A stretch of 64,000 nucleotides of DNA from Phenylobacterium sp. (GCF_030698145.1 NZ_JAUYNW010000059.1:62001-126000); one strand, 5' to 3'. Counted from the stretch's first letter, positions 33,177-42,077 are shown. The notes: generated by a model not told the origin, from the sequence alone. Translations and numbers: made by a program.

Positions 33177-34448
33177 TCAGACCAGCTTCTTGATCGGCTG
33201 GCTGGCCAGGTAGGCGGCCGGGTTCGCAGGATCGAAGACCTTGCCGTCGAAGAACCGCTCGATGCCGCGGCTGTCGGAAGCCGGCGCCGCGGCCCCGAGC
33301 GACTTGGCCGCCGCCCGCCAGATGTCGGCGCGGTTAACCTTCGCCACCAGGGCCGCGGCGTTGGTGTTCTTGGGTATGACGCCCCAGCGCTGGTTCTCGG
33401 TCACGAACCAGAGGTCGTGCGATTTGAACGGGAAGGAGGCGTTGTCGGCCCAGAACTTCATGAAGTGGCTTGAGCCCTTCACCGAGCGGCCGTCGCCGTA
33501 GTTGATAGTTCCCTGCAGCCTCGGCAGGATGTCGCCCATCGGCACGTTGATGTACTGGCGGCCCGAGACGATGGAGCACATGGCCGCCTTGTTGGCCGCC
33601 TTGTCGCACCACATCTGGGCCTCCATGACGGCCATGGTCAGCGCCAAGGCCGCGCGCGGATACTTCGCCACCCAGTCGGCCCGCATCCCCAGCGCCTTCT
33701 CCGGGTGGTTCATCCAAATCTCGGAGGTCAGGCAGGCGGTGTAGCCGACCTTCTGGTTCACGAGCTGGCCGTTCCAGGGTTCGCCCACGCAGAAGGCGTC
33801 CTGGGTGCCGGCCTTCATATTGGCCACCATCTGCGGCGGCGGGATCACGATGGTCGAGACCTCGGTCTCGGGATTGATGCCGCCCGCCGCCAGCCAATAG
33901 CGGAGCCACAGGTCGTGGGTCCCGCCCCGGAAGGTCATCGCGACCTTGGCGATGTTGCCAGCCGCCTTCATCTGGGCGAACTTGGCCTTGGCGCCGGCGC
34001 TGTTGAGGCCCACCTTCACCGCCTTCAGGTCGTTGCCGACCGAGATCCCCTGGCCGTTGGTGTTTAGCCGCGCCAGGATGTTCATCGGCAGGGGCCGGCC
34101 GCCTGTCGCGACGCCGGTCGTGAACTGGTAGGGCATGGGCGACAGGATGTGCGCGCCGTCGATGCCGCCGCCCCCGGAGCCCAGGACTAGGTTGTCCCTA
34201 GTGCCGCCCCAAGAGGCCTGCTTCAGCACCTCGACGTCGGGCATGCCGTACTTGGCGAACAGGCCCCGCTCCTTGGCGATGATCAGGGGCGAGGCGTCGG
34301 TCAGGGCGATGAAGCCCAGCCTGGCTTTGGCGACCTCGGGACCCGCGCCGGCGGCGTGGGCTCCTGACGGGAACGCGGTCTTGGCGGCGAGGAGGGTGGC
34401 GGCCGCGGCGGTCAGGGCCCCACGGCGGGTCAGGTTCTTGTCGGTCAT
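33177..34448 (-). CDS. nrtA: Nitrate-binding periplasmic protein of ABC transporter, Tat-exported
   Basis: 423 aa. NrtA/CmpA-type solute-binding protein. N-terminus L-T-R-R-G-A-L-T-A-A-A-A fits a twin-arginine signal, ending G-A-H-A-A-G. Then K-A-R-L-G-F-I-A-L-T-D-A-S-P-L-I-I-A-K-E-R-G-L-F, the family's opening, and G-G-I-D-G-A-H-I-L-S-P-M-P-Y; the E-P-W-N-G-Q-L-V stretch is shared with the sensor NasS in this window. It captures nitrate in the periplasm for NrtBD. ATG 34448 gives the signal peptide at the very N-terminus. It follows the porin gene by 8 bp, so it is in the same operon. Confidence 0.93.
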   Translation of the reverse strand: MTDKNLTRRGALTAAAATLLAAKTAFPSGAHAAGAGPEVAKARLGFIALTDASPLIIAKERGLFAKYGMPDVEVLKQASWGGTRDNLVLGSGGGGIDGAHILSPMPYQFTTGVATGGRPLPMNILARLNTNGQGISVGNDLKAVKVGLNSAGAKAKFAQMKAAGNIAKVAMTFRGGTHDLWLRYWLAAGGINPETEVSTIVIPPPQMVANMKAGTQDAFCVGEPWNGQLVNQKVGYTACLTSEIWMNHPEKALGMRADWVAKYPRAALALTMAVMEAQMWCDKAANKAAMCSIVSGRQYINVPMGDILPRLQGTINYGDGRSVKGSSHFMKFWADNASFPFKSHDLWFVTENQRWGVIPKNTNAAALVAKVNRADIWRAAAKSLGAAAPASDSRGIERFFDGKVFDPANPAAYLASQPIKKLV

Positions 34449-34456
34449 GGAATCCG

Positions 34457-35878
34457 TCACAGCTTGTATTCGAGGGTGAACCACACCTTGGTGCGGGAGG
34501 GCGGAGGGGCAGCCCCGCCCACGGGGACGAAGGCCTCGCGCTTGAAGTCGGCGTATTTCAGCGCCACCGAGAGCTTGGGCGTGACCGCCGCCTGGACCTG
34601 GACGTTCCATTCCCGGCCGAGATCCGCGCCCGTCCGCTGGGCGTCGAAGTCGTGGTAGCGGACGATGATGTCGGTGTTGAAGAGGTAGGTCCGCCGGAAC
34701 CGCGGCTTGACGTTGAGGCTGACGTTCAGGTCCTCGATCCCGTCGACGAAGCCCTTGTTCCCGCCCAGCGGCTGGACGAAGGCGTCCGACCAGCCCTGGA
34801 AGGCGTGGACGGTGGCCAGCGGCGTGGTGAAGCCGCGGGTTCCGTTCCCCTCCAGCGACTCCCAGGAGAGCTTGGCCGTGTAGATGTCGAAGGTCCCCGC
34901 GACATCGGCGCCCACATAGTCGAGATCGTAGGCCGCGGTGTTGCCGTTGTAGTCGCTCTGGGTCGCGTAGGTGGCGTTGTAGGCCACCTGGAACAGGCCG
35001 ACCCAGGTCTTGCCCGAAGCCTTGACCCCCTTGGTCACCGAGGAGTTCGGCGCCGAGTTCTGGAAGTCGAGGGCGTAGACGAAGCCCTGGAGGCGCAGGG
35101 CCTCGGCCGGCGACCAGGTGGCGTTCAGCAGGTGGCTGTCGCTATCCCAGTCGCGCAACTCGCCAAGGATGCGGTTGATATGGGTCACATAGGCATAGGT
35201 CGCCTTGAAACGGCCCAGCGCCAGGTCGGCGCGCACCGCGTCGAAGGTCTGTTCGTCCTGGCGCCAGCCGACATTGCCGACGAAGCGCTGGTCGTCGATC
35301 AGGATCCGCTGGCGGCCTAGGGTGAAGATGGCCGCGGCGCTGGGGGTCCAGGTGAGCTGCAGGCGGTTGAGCTCGGTGACGTCCGGATCGTTGATGATCG
35401 GGAAGCGCGCCTTGTCGGCGCCGTTCAACGGCGGCGTCGCCGCGCCAGGCACATTGACCGCGAACCGCTCCGAGCCGACCTGGCGGACATCCTCGAACTC
35501 CACCAGGCCCCGCAGGCCGTTCCAATCGGCGGTCTCCCAGCCGAGCCGGGTGCGCAGGGTCAGGGCCTCGCCTTCGTCGCGCAGGGTCGCTGTCCGGGTC
35601 TGGTCGACGCCCTCATAGCGGAGCCTAGCCTCCAGGAGCAGCTTGCCGCCCGCGATGGCTTCGCTGATGGTCGGCGGCGCAGGCGGAGGCGGAGGCGGAG
35701 GCGGTTCCGGCGCCGGTTCGGGCTCGGGCTCCACGACGGCCTCGGTCGGCTCTTCGGCCGCGACGGCCGGGGCCTCCTCGACCGCCGCCGTGGGCGGGGC
35801 CTGGGCCGCCGCCCCTGTTGCTGTAACCAGCGCCGCGGCGATCACCGCAGGCGCCAGGACACCGTTCCTCATGTTCAT
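34457..35878 (-). CDS. Outer-membrane porin, alginate-export (AlgE-like) family, in the nitrate operon
   Basis: 473 aa from ATG 35878, signal peptide ending A-A-A-Q. A ~45-residue Ala/Glu/Pro-rich spacer follows, containing E-P-E-P-E-P and a run of eight prolines, probably a periplasmic or wall-interacting linker. Then comes a beta-barrel with many aromatic-ended strands resembling the alginate_exp family (L-L-L-E-A-R-L-R-Y-E, G-R-Q-R-I-L-I-D-D-Q-R-F-V-G-N-V-G-W-R-Q-D-E-Q-T-F-D-A) and a C-terminal V-W-F-T-L-E-Y-K-L. As first gene of porin-nrtA-nrtB-nrtD, it is inferred to be the nitrate entry porin despite the family name. Its leader carries an ANTAR-type attenuator. Confidence 0.85.
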   Translation of the reverse strand: MNMRNGVLAPAVIAAALVTATGAAAQAPPTAAVEEAPAVAAEEPTEAVVEPEPEPAPEPPPPPPPPAPPTISEAIAGGKLLLEARLRYEGVDQTRTATLRDEGEALTLRTRLGWETADWNGLRGLVEFEDVRQVGSERFAVNVPGAATPPLNGADKARFPIINDPDVTELNRLQLTWTPSAAAIFTLGRQRILIDDQRFVGNVGWRQDEQTFDAVRADLALGRFKATYAYVTHINRILGELRDWDSDSHLLNATWSPAEALRLQGFVYALDFQNSAPNSSVTKGVKASGKTWVGLFQVAYNATYATQSDYNGNTAAYDLDYVGADVAGTFDIYTAKLSWESLEGNGTRGFTTPLATVHAFQGWSDAFVQPLGGNKGFVDGIEDLNVSLNVKPRFRRTYLFNTDIIVRYHDFDAQRTGADLGREWNVQVQAAVTPKLSVALKYADFKREAFVPVGGAAPPPSRTKVWFTLEYKL

Positions 35879-35897
35879 CGCCCTATCCCCCGAGGCC

Positions 35898-35940
35898 AAA
35901 AAAAAGACGTCCGCCGGGGTGGGAGCCCCGCGCGGACGTC
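35898..35940 (-). terminator. Rho-independent terminator inside the porin leader
   Basis: GACGTCCGC and GCGGACGTC form a perfect 9-bp stem, extended by CGGGG/CCCCG around a 6-nt loop, then eight T in the transcript (35898-35905). It lies 20 nt before the porin ATG, so it must be bypassed for expression of the whole operon. Confidence 0.9.
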
Positions 35941-36013
35941 GTTGTCCTTCCAGTCCGAAACCGTGCGGTATCGGCGGTCCTTTCGGACCTGCTGCGGGAC
36001 GCCATTGTCCCGC
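35898..36013 (-). promoter_or_regulatory. ANTAR-responsive attenuator leader of porin-nrtABD
   Basis: Reading the transcript 5' to 3': hairpin P1, GCGGGAC/GTCCCGC around hexaloop AATGGC (35994-36013); a middle stem, GTCCGAAA/TTTCGGAC (35953-35988), which could instead fold as GGTCC-GAAA-GGACC; hairpin P2, GGAC/GTCC around hexaloop AACGAC (35934-35947). Both P1 and P2 loops have A1 and G4. P2 uses bases of the 5' arm of the following terminator, so only one of the two can form. It matches the two-hairpin antiterminator bound by NasR/NasT-type ANTAR proteins. Confidence 0.75.
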
Positions 36014-36097
36014 GATGTCGTGATCAGGCCGCCACGGGCGCCGCACCCTCGCAACTGCGAAATGGCGAATATTGCCGTTCCCTCATCGTCCAGACGT

Positions 36098-36141
36098 GTT
36101 TTGCATCAAGGATGGGCGCCATTGTGCAGTGCAGCGCACAA
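36098..36141. promoter_or_regulatory. Conserved block upstream of the porin leader
   Basis: Partner of the block at 29655-29697 (TTTGC, AA, GATG, identical GGCGCCAT, GCACAA). It also contains an imperfect dyad GTGCAGTGCAGCGCAC. It lies between the nasS stop and the leader, so it is probably the promoter/activator region of the operon. Confidence 0.45.
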
Positions 36142-36164
36142 GGATTGGGCGTCGGCTGACCGAC

Positions 36165-37409
36165 TCAGGAGCGCATTCGGCCGATGGCGAAGCCAGCCGC
36201 GTAGCGCTCGGGCTGGGCGGCGTCGAACCGACCGCCGTCGAAAAACAGGTCCGGCGCCATGGGGATCGGCGCTGTGGCCTCGTCCAGGGTCCAGGGCGAG
36301 GCGTGCAGGCCCTCGACCTTCTCGTCCACCAGCGGCGCGGGCGCCCCCAGCTCGGCGGCGGCGGCGCGGAACAGGTCGGGGCGATAGACCGCCTCCGCCG
36401 TCCCGGCGATGTCGGCCTCCGGACCGATCTGACCCCAGCGCAGCATCTGGGTCATGAACCAGACCGCATGGCTGCGCCACGGAAAGCTCGCGGCGTAGCG
36501 GTGGTAGATGATGTAGTCCTGATGGTCGGGCCCAGGCTCGCCCAGGGCGTAGGGCGGCGCACCGGTCAGCGAGCGGGCGATCACCTCCTCCGGTGCGTCC
36601 ACATAGCGGCTATGAGCCAGGATGGCGGCCAACTCGGCCCGGTTGCCCGGTTCGTCGGACCAGGCCGCGGCGCGGATCAGGGCGCGCAGGGTCGCGCTCA
36701 CGGTCAGCGGGTGGCGCTCGGCGAACCCCTCTGTCAGGCCGAACACCTTGTCGGGGCCCACGCCCCACAGCTCGGCGGCATAGACCATGATCTCGCCATA
36801 GCCGTCGGCGACGGCCAGGGCGTTCCAGGGGGCGCCGACGCAGAAGCCGTCGATGTCGCCGGCGGCCAGGCGCGCGGCCATGCGCGCGGGCGGGGTCACG
36901 ACGATGCGCAGGTCCCGGTCCGGATCGAGGCCGGCTTCCGCCAACCAGTAGCGCAGTTCGTAATTGTGCACCGAGAACGGGAACACCACGGCGAAGGTCA
37001 ACAAGGGCAGGCCCTGCGCCTTGCGCTCGGCGACGACCTTGGTCAGTGGCCGGGCGGTGCGGGGCCGGACGGTCATGCCCTGCGCATCGGCTATGCGCAT
37101 CGCATCGGCCAGGGCCGTCGAGACCGTGATCGCGCTGCCGTTCAGATTTAGCGACATGGGGGCGATCATCCGCGCCGGCTCGCCGCAGACCCCGAGCCGC
37201 ACGGCCAGAGGCATGGGCGCCAGCATGTGGGCGCCGTCCAGGGCTCCCATCGCCACCTTGTCGCGGATATTGGCCCAGGACGCCTCACGCGACAGGTCGA
37301 CCGACAAGCCCTCGGCCTCGAAGAACCCCTTCTCGCGAGCCACCACCAGCGGCGCGCAGTCGTTCAGCGCGATGAAGCCCAGCCGAAGCTGCGTCCGCTC
37401 CAGGCTCAT
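36165..37409 (-). CDS. nasS: Nitrate/nitrite sensor NasS (cytoplasmic NrtA-like protein)
   Basis: 414 aa, homologous throughout to the NrtA-type binding protein at 33.2-34.4 kb (L-R-L-G-F-I-A-L-N-D-C-A-P-L-V-V-A-R-E-K-G-F-F, L-D-G-A-H-M-L-A-P-M-P, C-V-G-A-P-W-N-A-L) but beginning directly at the first beta strand with no signal peptide, so cytoplasmic. In the known NasS-NasT pair, NasS holds the ANTAR protein NasT until nitrate or nitrite is bound. Start overlaps the nasT stop by ATGA, supporting 1:1 expression of the complex. Confidence 0.92.
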   Translation of the reverse strand: MSLERTQLRLGFIALNDCAPLVVAREKGFFEAEGLSVDLSREASWANIRDKVAMGALDGAHMLAPMPLAVRLGVCGEPARMIAPMSLNLNGSAITVSTALADAMRIADAQGMTVRPRTARPLTKVVAERKAQGLPLLTFAVVFPFSVHNYELRYWLAEAGLDPDRDLRIVVTPPARMAARLAAGDIDGFCVGAPWNALAVADGYGEIMVYAAELWGVGPDKVFGLTEGFAERHPLTVSATLRALIRAAAWSDEPGNRAELAAILAHSRYVDAPEEVIARSLTGAPPYALGEPGPDHQDYIIYHRYAASFPWRSHAVWFMTQMLRWGQIGPEADIAGTAEAVYRPDLFRAAAAELGAPAPLVDEKVEGLHASPWTLDEATAPIPMAPDLFFDGGRFDAAQPERYAAGFAIGRMRS

Positions 37410-37990
37410 GATCGGTCCCCCTTCAAGACGCCCGCGAAGGTGAGCAGGTCGGTGGCCACGGCCCCGATCGACCGGCCGGTGTCCATGGCGAGCTTGCGCA
37501 GCAGCGCATAGGCCTGGTCCTCGTCGATGCCGCGCTCCTTCATCAGCAGGCCCTTGGCGCGCTCCACGGACTTGCGCGAGGCGAGGTCGGACTTGGCCTT
37601 GTCGAGGTCGGCGCGCAGCTTCTGCATCAGCTCGAAGCGGCTCATGGCCACCTCCAGCACCGAGCGCACCCGCCCGGCCGACAGTCCGTCGACCACATAG
37701 GCCGCCACCCCCGCCTCCACCGCCGCCTCCGCCAGGCCCGGCGAGGAGCGGTCGACGAACATCACCACCGGGCGCGGATTGTCGGAGGTCGCTTCACGCA
37801 GGCTTTCCAGGGTGTCGCGGTCGGGGCTGTCGCAGGCGATGACGATCACGTCCGGGGCGAAGGACGGAAGCTCGCCCTCGATGGCCTCGAAGCTGGACGC
37901 GCGGCGCACCTCGAGCGGGCGCACGTCCGCCAGCCCTTCGGCGACCAGGGCGGCCCGCGCCTCGTCCGGATCGATGATGATAACCTTCAT
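37406..37990 (-). CDS. nasT: ANTAR-domain transcription antiterminator NasT
   Basis: 194 aa from ATG 37990. N-terminal receiver-like domain (M-K-V-I-I-I-D-P-D-E, V-I-V-I-A-C-D, V-M-F-V-D, A-Y-V-V-D) followed by a coiled-coil and the ANTAR RNA-binding helix bundle: D-L-A-S-R-K-S-V-E-R-A-K-G-L-L-M-K-E-R-G, then D-E-D-Q-A-Y-A-L-L-R-K-L-A-M. It binds two-hairpin leaders and prevents termination. Candidate targets are the leaders at 28.1, 29.5 and 35.9-36.0 kb. A longer upstream frame overlaps the regulator next door and is rejected. Confidence 0.94.
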   Translation of the reverse strand: MKVIIIDPDEARAALVAEGLADVRPLEVRRASSFEAIEGELPSFAPDVIVIACDSPDRDTLESLREATSDNPRPVVMFVDRSSPGLAEAAVEAGVAAYVVDGLSAGRVRSVLEVAMSRFELMQKLRADLDKAKSDLASRKSVERAKGLLMKERGIDEDQAYALLRKLAMDTGRSIGAVATDLLTFAGVLKGDRS

Positions 37991-38097
37991 GCACGCCCAC
38001 CCGGCGGTCAGCGACAGGGCGCAAGCAACCCGTTTCTGCATTGAGCACGAAAGCATCACATAGGCGCCTGGAAAACAGGCGCCGGTGTGACCGGGTG

Positions 38098-38562
38098 TTA
38101 GAGCGGGATCTTGGTGCCGAACTTCACCCGGCGACGCACGAAGATGGTCTCGTAGCGGCTGACCGACGGATGGTCGCCGATATGGGCGTCGGCGAAGGCG
38201 TTGAAGCTCTCGATGCCGTCGAACATGCCGATGCACATCAGCTCGTAGGTCCCGGCGATCTCCATGATCACCTGGACGTGGGGCGACTTGCCAAGGAAGG
38301 CGCGGAACTCCGCCACCGACTGCGGGCGTTGCTGGGCGAGCTGGATGAGCAGCACCACGGAGAGCTGCTCGCCGGCCACCTTGGGGTTCACCACCGAGAC
38401 GTCGGCGGTGATCACGCCGCTGTTGCGGTAGTTGCGGATGCGCCGCTGGATCGCCGAGGCCGACAGAGGCACCCGGTCGGCCAGGTCGTGCGCCGTCATC
38501 TGGTTGGAGTCCTGGAGCTCCGACAGGATCTGAAGATCCAACCTATCAAGGTGCGGAGTCAT
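38098..38562 (-). CDS. Lrp/AsnC-family transcriptional regulator
   Basis: 154 aa from ATG 38562. HTH with D-R-L-D-L-Q-I-L-S-E-L-Q-D and L-S-A-S-A-I-Q-R-R-I-R, followed by the RAM ligand domain (Y-E-L-M-C-I-G-M-F-D-G, S-R-Y-E-T-I-F-V-R-R). Length is typical. It is 107 bp upstream of nasT on the same strand, so it could sit at the head of that transcript or act independently. Target and effector amino acid are not readable. A frame extended to 38676 adds a low-complexity His/Asp-rich piece and is not accepted. Confidence 0.88.
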   Translation of the reverse strand: MTPHLDRLDLQILSELQDSNQMTAHDLADRVPLSASAIQRRIRNYRNSGVITADVSVVNPKVAGEQLSVVLLIQLAQQRPQSVAEFRAFLGKSPHVQVIMEIAGTYELMCIGMFDGIESFNAFADAHIGDHPSVSRYETIFVRRRVKFGTKIPL

Positions 38563-38799
38563 CCAGGGCTCCGCCCCATGACCGTCGTCGGCATCGTCGC
38601 CAAGGCGATTGTCATGGTCATGTCTACGCGCTCCCTGAACGCTGATAGGTGACCCGGTTCGCCGCTTCTTCGCCAATTAATTTCTCGAAATGTTTCGACG
38701 GTTACTCATGTAACGTATCGCGATACGCGTCCTCTCTTTGGGTGTTCTGTTACATTCGTGACATCGTTCCTTTCTTTTCTGTAATGATCTGCACACGCG

Positions 38800-38827
38800 A
38801 AAAGGGCGGCGAATGACTTCGCCGCCC
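38800..38827 (-). terminator. Rho-independent terminator of the 1046-aa TonB receptor gene
   Basis: GGGCGGCGAA/TTCGCCGCCC, a perfect 10-bp stem with a 4-nt loop, followed on the minus strand by TTTT. It starts about 20 nt past the receptor stop. Confidence 0.85.
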
Positions 38828-38848
38828 CTCCCGTGATGTCTCCGCGCG

Positions 38849-41800
38849 TTAGAAGCGGAGTTTGATCTGCCCGAAGGCGCGGCGGCCGATCACGTCATAG
38901 GTGGACGGGTCGGTGCCGGACTGGACGTTCGGGGCGTAGAGGCGCGGCTGCTGGTCGGCCACGTTGTTCACGCCCAGCTTGATCTCGACGTTGTCGGTGA
39001 CGCCCCAGGTGGCGTCGACATCGATGTAGTAGGTCGCCGGGACGTTGGCGGCGACGCCGGCGGCGCCGAGGAAGGTCTCCCCCGTGTACTGCCGGAACTG
39101 GCGGTTCTCCATCGCGTCGATGTAGCGGACCCGGGCGCCGAGGCTGACCGCATCGGTCTCGTAGCCCATCAACCCGATCTGGCCGAGGTCCCAGCGGGTA
39201 TTGAGGGTCGCCTTCCACTCCGGGAAGCTCGTACCCAGGCCGGCTCCGAAATACGAGATGGTGCCGGTGTAGTCGACAGGGGTCAGGCCCGTCCGGTCGG
39301 CCTGCTTGTACTCGAGGACGTGGGTCACCAGCAGGTTGGCCTGCATCGAACCCATCCATTGCGGGGCGCCCAGCCGTTCCCAGTCGAACCCGTAGTCGAG
39401 CTGGAAATCGAGGCCGGAGGTCTTGATGATCCCGCCGTTCTCGAACGGCCACGGGCTGTTGCCGGGCAGCTGCGGATTGCGGATCGTCGAGTTTGTAAGG
39501 TTGCCGCCGGTCCGCGCGATGCCGGCGCAGTAGAGGTTGGTGTTCGAATAGGTCGGGTTGGCGCCATTATAGTTGAAGCACGACGAGATCGCGGTGTTGG
39601 TGTCGAACACGATGATCGGGTCGGCGATCTCGATGTTGTAGTAGTCGACCGTGCCGCGCAGGCGGCTCAGCCACTGGCTCTCCCAGGGCGAGGAGAGCGC
39701 GATGCCGACGGTGTAGGTGTCGGCCTTCTCCGGATCGAGGTCGAGGCTGCCCGACAGGTTGATATTGGCCTGCGAGCCCGGCGCCGTGGTCGCGCCAGTG
39801 GCCGGAACGCCCTGGGCCGCGCAGAGGGCGCGCAGGGTGCCGGGCCCCGTCCCCGAGGCCTGCCACGCTTTGGTGAAGGCCGAGCAGGGATCGAAGATCT
39901 GCGGCGCCGAGGCGGTGCCGACGAACAGTTCCTGGAAGTTCGGCTCACGGACGGCGCGCTGATAGGAGGCGCGGATCCGGGCCCAGTCGTTGGCCTTCCA
40001 GTTCAGCTCGGCCTTGTAGGTGGCCGAACCGCGCGAGTCGCTGCGCCGGCCGGTCAGCAGGTCTTCGAACTGAGCCCAGGAATAGCGGAAGCCCAGGCCG
40101 ACCTCGAGGCTCTCGACGAAAGGCATGTCCTTGACGATCGGGATCAGGGTTTCGGCGAACAGGTCGTTGAAGGCGCTGCTGCCCGCTTCCGGAAGGCCGA
40201 CGGTGAAGCCCGAGAACGGGCCCGGGTTGGACAGGAAGCGCAGGTTGTATTCCAGGCCGCGGTGCTCGGCGCCCAGCACGATCGGGACCGCGCCGGCGGG
40301 CAGTTCGAACAGGTCGCCGCTGATGAAGAACTGGCCGATGGTCTGCTCGTACTGCTCGCGCCTGGTGACCGGCGATTCGAGGATCGCGCGGCAGGCGCTG
40401 GCCAGCGGCCGGTCACCGAAGAAGTTCTGGTTCTGGCAGGCGCCGCCCGAACCCGCGGGGTTCTGGGTCGGGTGAGCCAGGATGTCCGTCAGGAGCTGGG
40501 TGTTGATGTTGCCAAACTGGGTCCGGTCGATCTCCGTGCGGCCCTGGCTGACATAGGCCTCGCCCTTGAAGTTCTCGCCGATCGGGAACTTCACGCCGGC
40601 CATGTACTGGACGACGGTGTTCTGGAACTGGGAGATCCGCGCGCCGAAGCCCAGCGGCCGGAAGGCGAACAGGAAGGGCTCGGTCGCGCCCGCGCCCACC
40701 AGCAACGGGTCGTCCCCGGTGCGCGCGTTCAGCAGGGTGCGCAGATCGTTGGGGATGAACGGGTTGGTGGCCGGCACCACCAGGTTGGCGCCGATGCTCT
40801 GGCCCGGCGTGACCAGGGACGAGGCGACCTGCAGGTTGGTGGCCGTGCCCACCGCGGCGGTGGTGACGGTCGGCACGGGGGTCGGGGCCAGGGCCTGGTT
40901 GGCCGTGTATTCGGTCCAACCGGACTGGGCGAAGACCTCCACCTCGTTGTCAAACTCGTACTTCAGCTTCGTCATGAACGAGTAGCGATCAAGCGGCAGG
41001 GTCAGCAGGTTCGGAGCGTCGAAGTTGTAGCTGTAGAAGTCCGGGTAGAACCGCGTGTTGACGTTGACGTCGACCGGATAGCGGAAGTTCTGGACGTTCA
41101 GCGTCGGATTGTTGCCCACCCCGCCGTAGAACAGGGTGCCGTCCAGGTTGAAACCCAGCGAACCCGAGCCGTTACCCACGGCGGTCGGCGCGACGCCATA
41201 GGTGGCGAACAGCGCCTGCACCGCCGACAGGGGGATGGCGTTGCCGGAGTTGTAGCGAACCACCCCGGCCGGCGGCGTGCCGGTGGTGGAGGTGGCGAGC
41301 GCCGAGAAGGCGCGCTGGCCCTTGGTCACCGGCTCGCGGTAGCTGCGGTCGAAGCCGAAGATCGCGTTGCCCTTGCCGTCGGAGAAGTTGCCGCCGAGCA
41401 CGGCGGAGAACTGGAACTCCTTGGCGTCCTGGTAGTCGGTGGAGTCGGTGTAGCCCGCGCGGAAGTCGAGGCCCTCGAAGTTCTCCTTCAGCTTCAGGTT
41501 CACGACGCCGGCCACGGCGTCGGCGCCGTAGGTCGCGCCCGCGCCGCCGGAGATGACCTCGATATTGCCGATCATCGCCTGCGGGATGGTGTTGATGTCG
41601 ACGGTCACGGTGTTGGCCGAGATCATCGGACGGCGTCCGTCCACCAGCACCAGGTTTCGGTTGGCGCCCAGGCCGCGCAGGTCGACATTGGCCTGGCCGG
41701 CGTTGCCGGGGTTGTTGGAGGTGGTCGTGCCGGCCGGGCTCACCTGCGGCAGGGTGTTCAGATAGGTGTCGAGGGTGATATCGGCGTTGGCCGTCGCCTG

Positions 41801-41989
41801 CTCGCCGGTGACGGTGGTGATCGGGCTGGACGCCACGAAGTCCTGGCGGACGATGCGCGAGCCGGTGACCACCACCTCGGCGACCTCGTCCTCCTGGGCG
41901 TAGGCCGGGCTCGTGGCGATGGCCGCAAAGGCCGCGCCACAGATCATGGAAGACGCCAGCAAGCGCTCCCGCATGGTTTTGATTTTCAA
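38849..41989 (-). CDS. TonB-dependent outer-membrane receptor (oar/Caulobacter type)
   Basis: 1046 aa from TTG 41989 (GGAGGA 7 nt upstream); ATG 41974 is the alternative. Signal peptide MRERLLASSMICGAAFAAIATSPAYAQ, then TonB-box-like E-V-A-E-V-V-V-T-G-S-R. Plug with N-V-D-L-R-G-L-G-A-N-R-N-L-V-L-V-D-G-R-R-P and V-I-S-G-G-A-G-A-T-Y-G-A-D-A-V-A-G, and a large barrel ending F-G-Q-I-K-L-R-F. It is an energised importer of an unknown large ligand (peptide or polymer). The N-terminus and upstream region are near-duplicates of the receptor at 52.9-55.9 kb, including a GTTACG repeat exactly 89 bp from the TTG. Confidence 0.92.
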   Translation of the reverse strand: MKIKTMRERLLASSMICGAAFAAIATSPAYAQEDEVAEVVVTGSRIVRQDFVASSPITTVTGEQATANADITLDTYLNTLPQVSPAGTTTSNNPGNAGQANVDLRGLGANRNLVLVDGRRPMISANTVTVDINTIPQAMIGNIEVISGGAGATYGADAVAGVVNLKLKENFEGLDFRAGYTDSTDYQDAKEFQFSAVLGGNFSDGKGNAIFGFDRSYREPVTKGQRAFSALATSTTGTPPAGVVRYNSGNAIPLSAVQALFATYGVAPTAVGNGSGSLGFNLDGTLFYGGVGNNPTLNVQNFRYPVDVNVNTRFYPDFYSYNFDAPNLLTLPLDRYSFMTKLKYEFDNEVEVFAQSGWTEYTANQALAPTPVPTVTTAAVGTATNLQVASSLVTPGQSIGANLVVPATNPFIPNDLRTLLNARTGDDPLLVGAGATEPFLFAFRPLGFGARISQFQNTVVQYMAGVKFPIGENFKGEAYVSQGRTEIDRTQFGNINTQLLTDILAHPTQNPAGSGGACQNQNFFGDRPLASACRAILESPVTRREQYEQTIGQFFISGDLFELPAGAVPIVLGAEHRGLEYNLRFLSNPGPFSGFTVGLPEAGSSAFNDLFAETLIPIVKDMPFVESLEVGLGFRYSWAQFEDLLTGRRSDSRGSATYKAELNWKANDWARIRASYQRAVREPNFQELFVGTASAPQIFDPCSAFTKAWQASGTGPGTLRALCAAQGVPATGATTAPGSQANINLSGSLDLDPEKADTYTVGIALSSPWESQWLSRLRGTVDYYNIEIADPIIVFDTNTAISSCFNYNGANPTYSNTNLYCAGIARTGGNLTNSTIRNPQLPGNSPWPFENGGIIKTSGLDFQLDYGFDWERLGAPQWMGSMQANLLVTHVLEYKQADRTGLTPVDYTGTISYFGAGLGTSFPEWKATLNTRWDLGQIGLMGYETDAVSLGARVRYIDAMENRQFRQYTGETFLGAAGVAANVPATYYIDVDATWGVTDNVEIKLGVNNVADQQPRLYAPNVQSGTDPSTYDVIGRRAFGQIKLRF

Positions 41990-42077
41990 GTCTGAATCCT
42001 CCAACGGCCCGCCCGACCCAAGAAGGTCGAAGGCGACATCCGCACCCCGCAAAAATTGCCGAACACAGTTAGGTCCG

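Noticed and set aside
35953-35988. GGTCC-GAAA-GGACC hairpin as the second ANTAR stem
   Set aside because: Its tetraloop does not fit the hexaloop A1/G4 rule; the GGAC-AACGAC-GTCC hairpin overlapping the terminator does, so it was taken as P2.
37991-38236. N-terminal extension of NasT
   Set aside because: It overlaps the Lrp/AsnC gene in another frame and is His/Arg-rich; the receiver domain begins exactly at MKVIIID.
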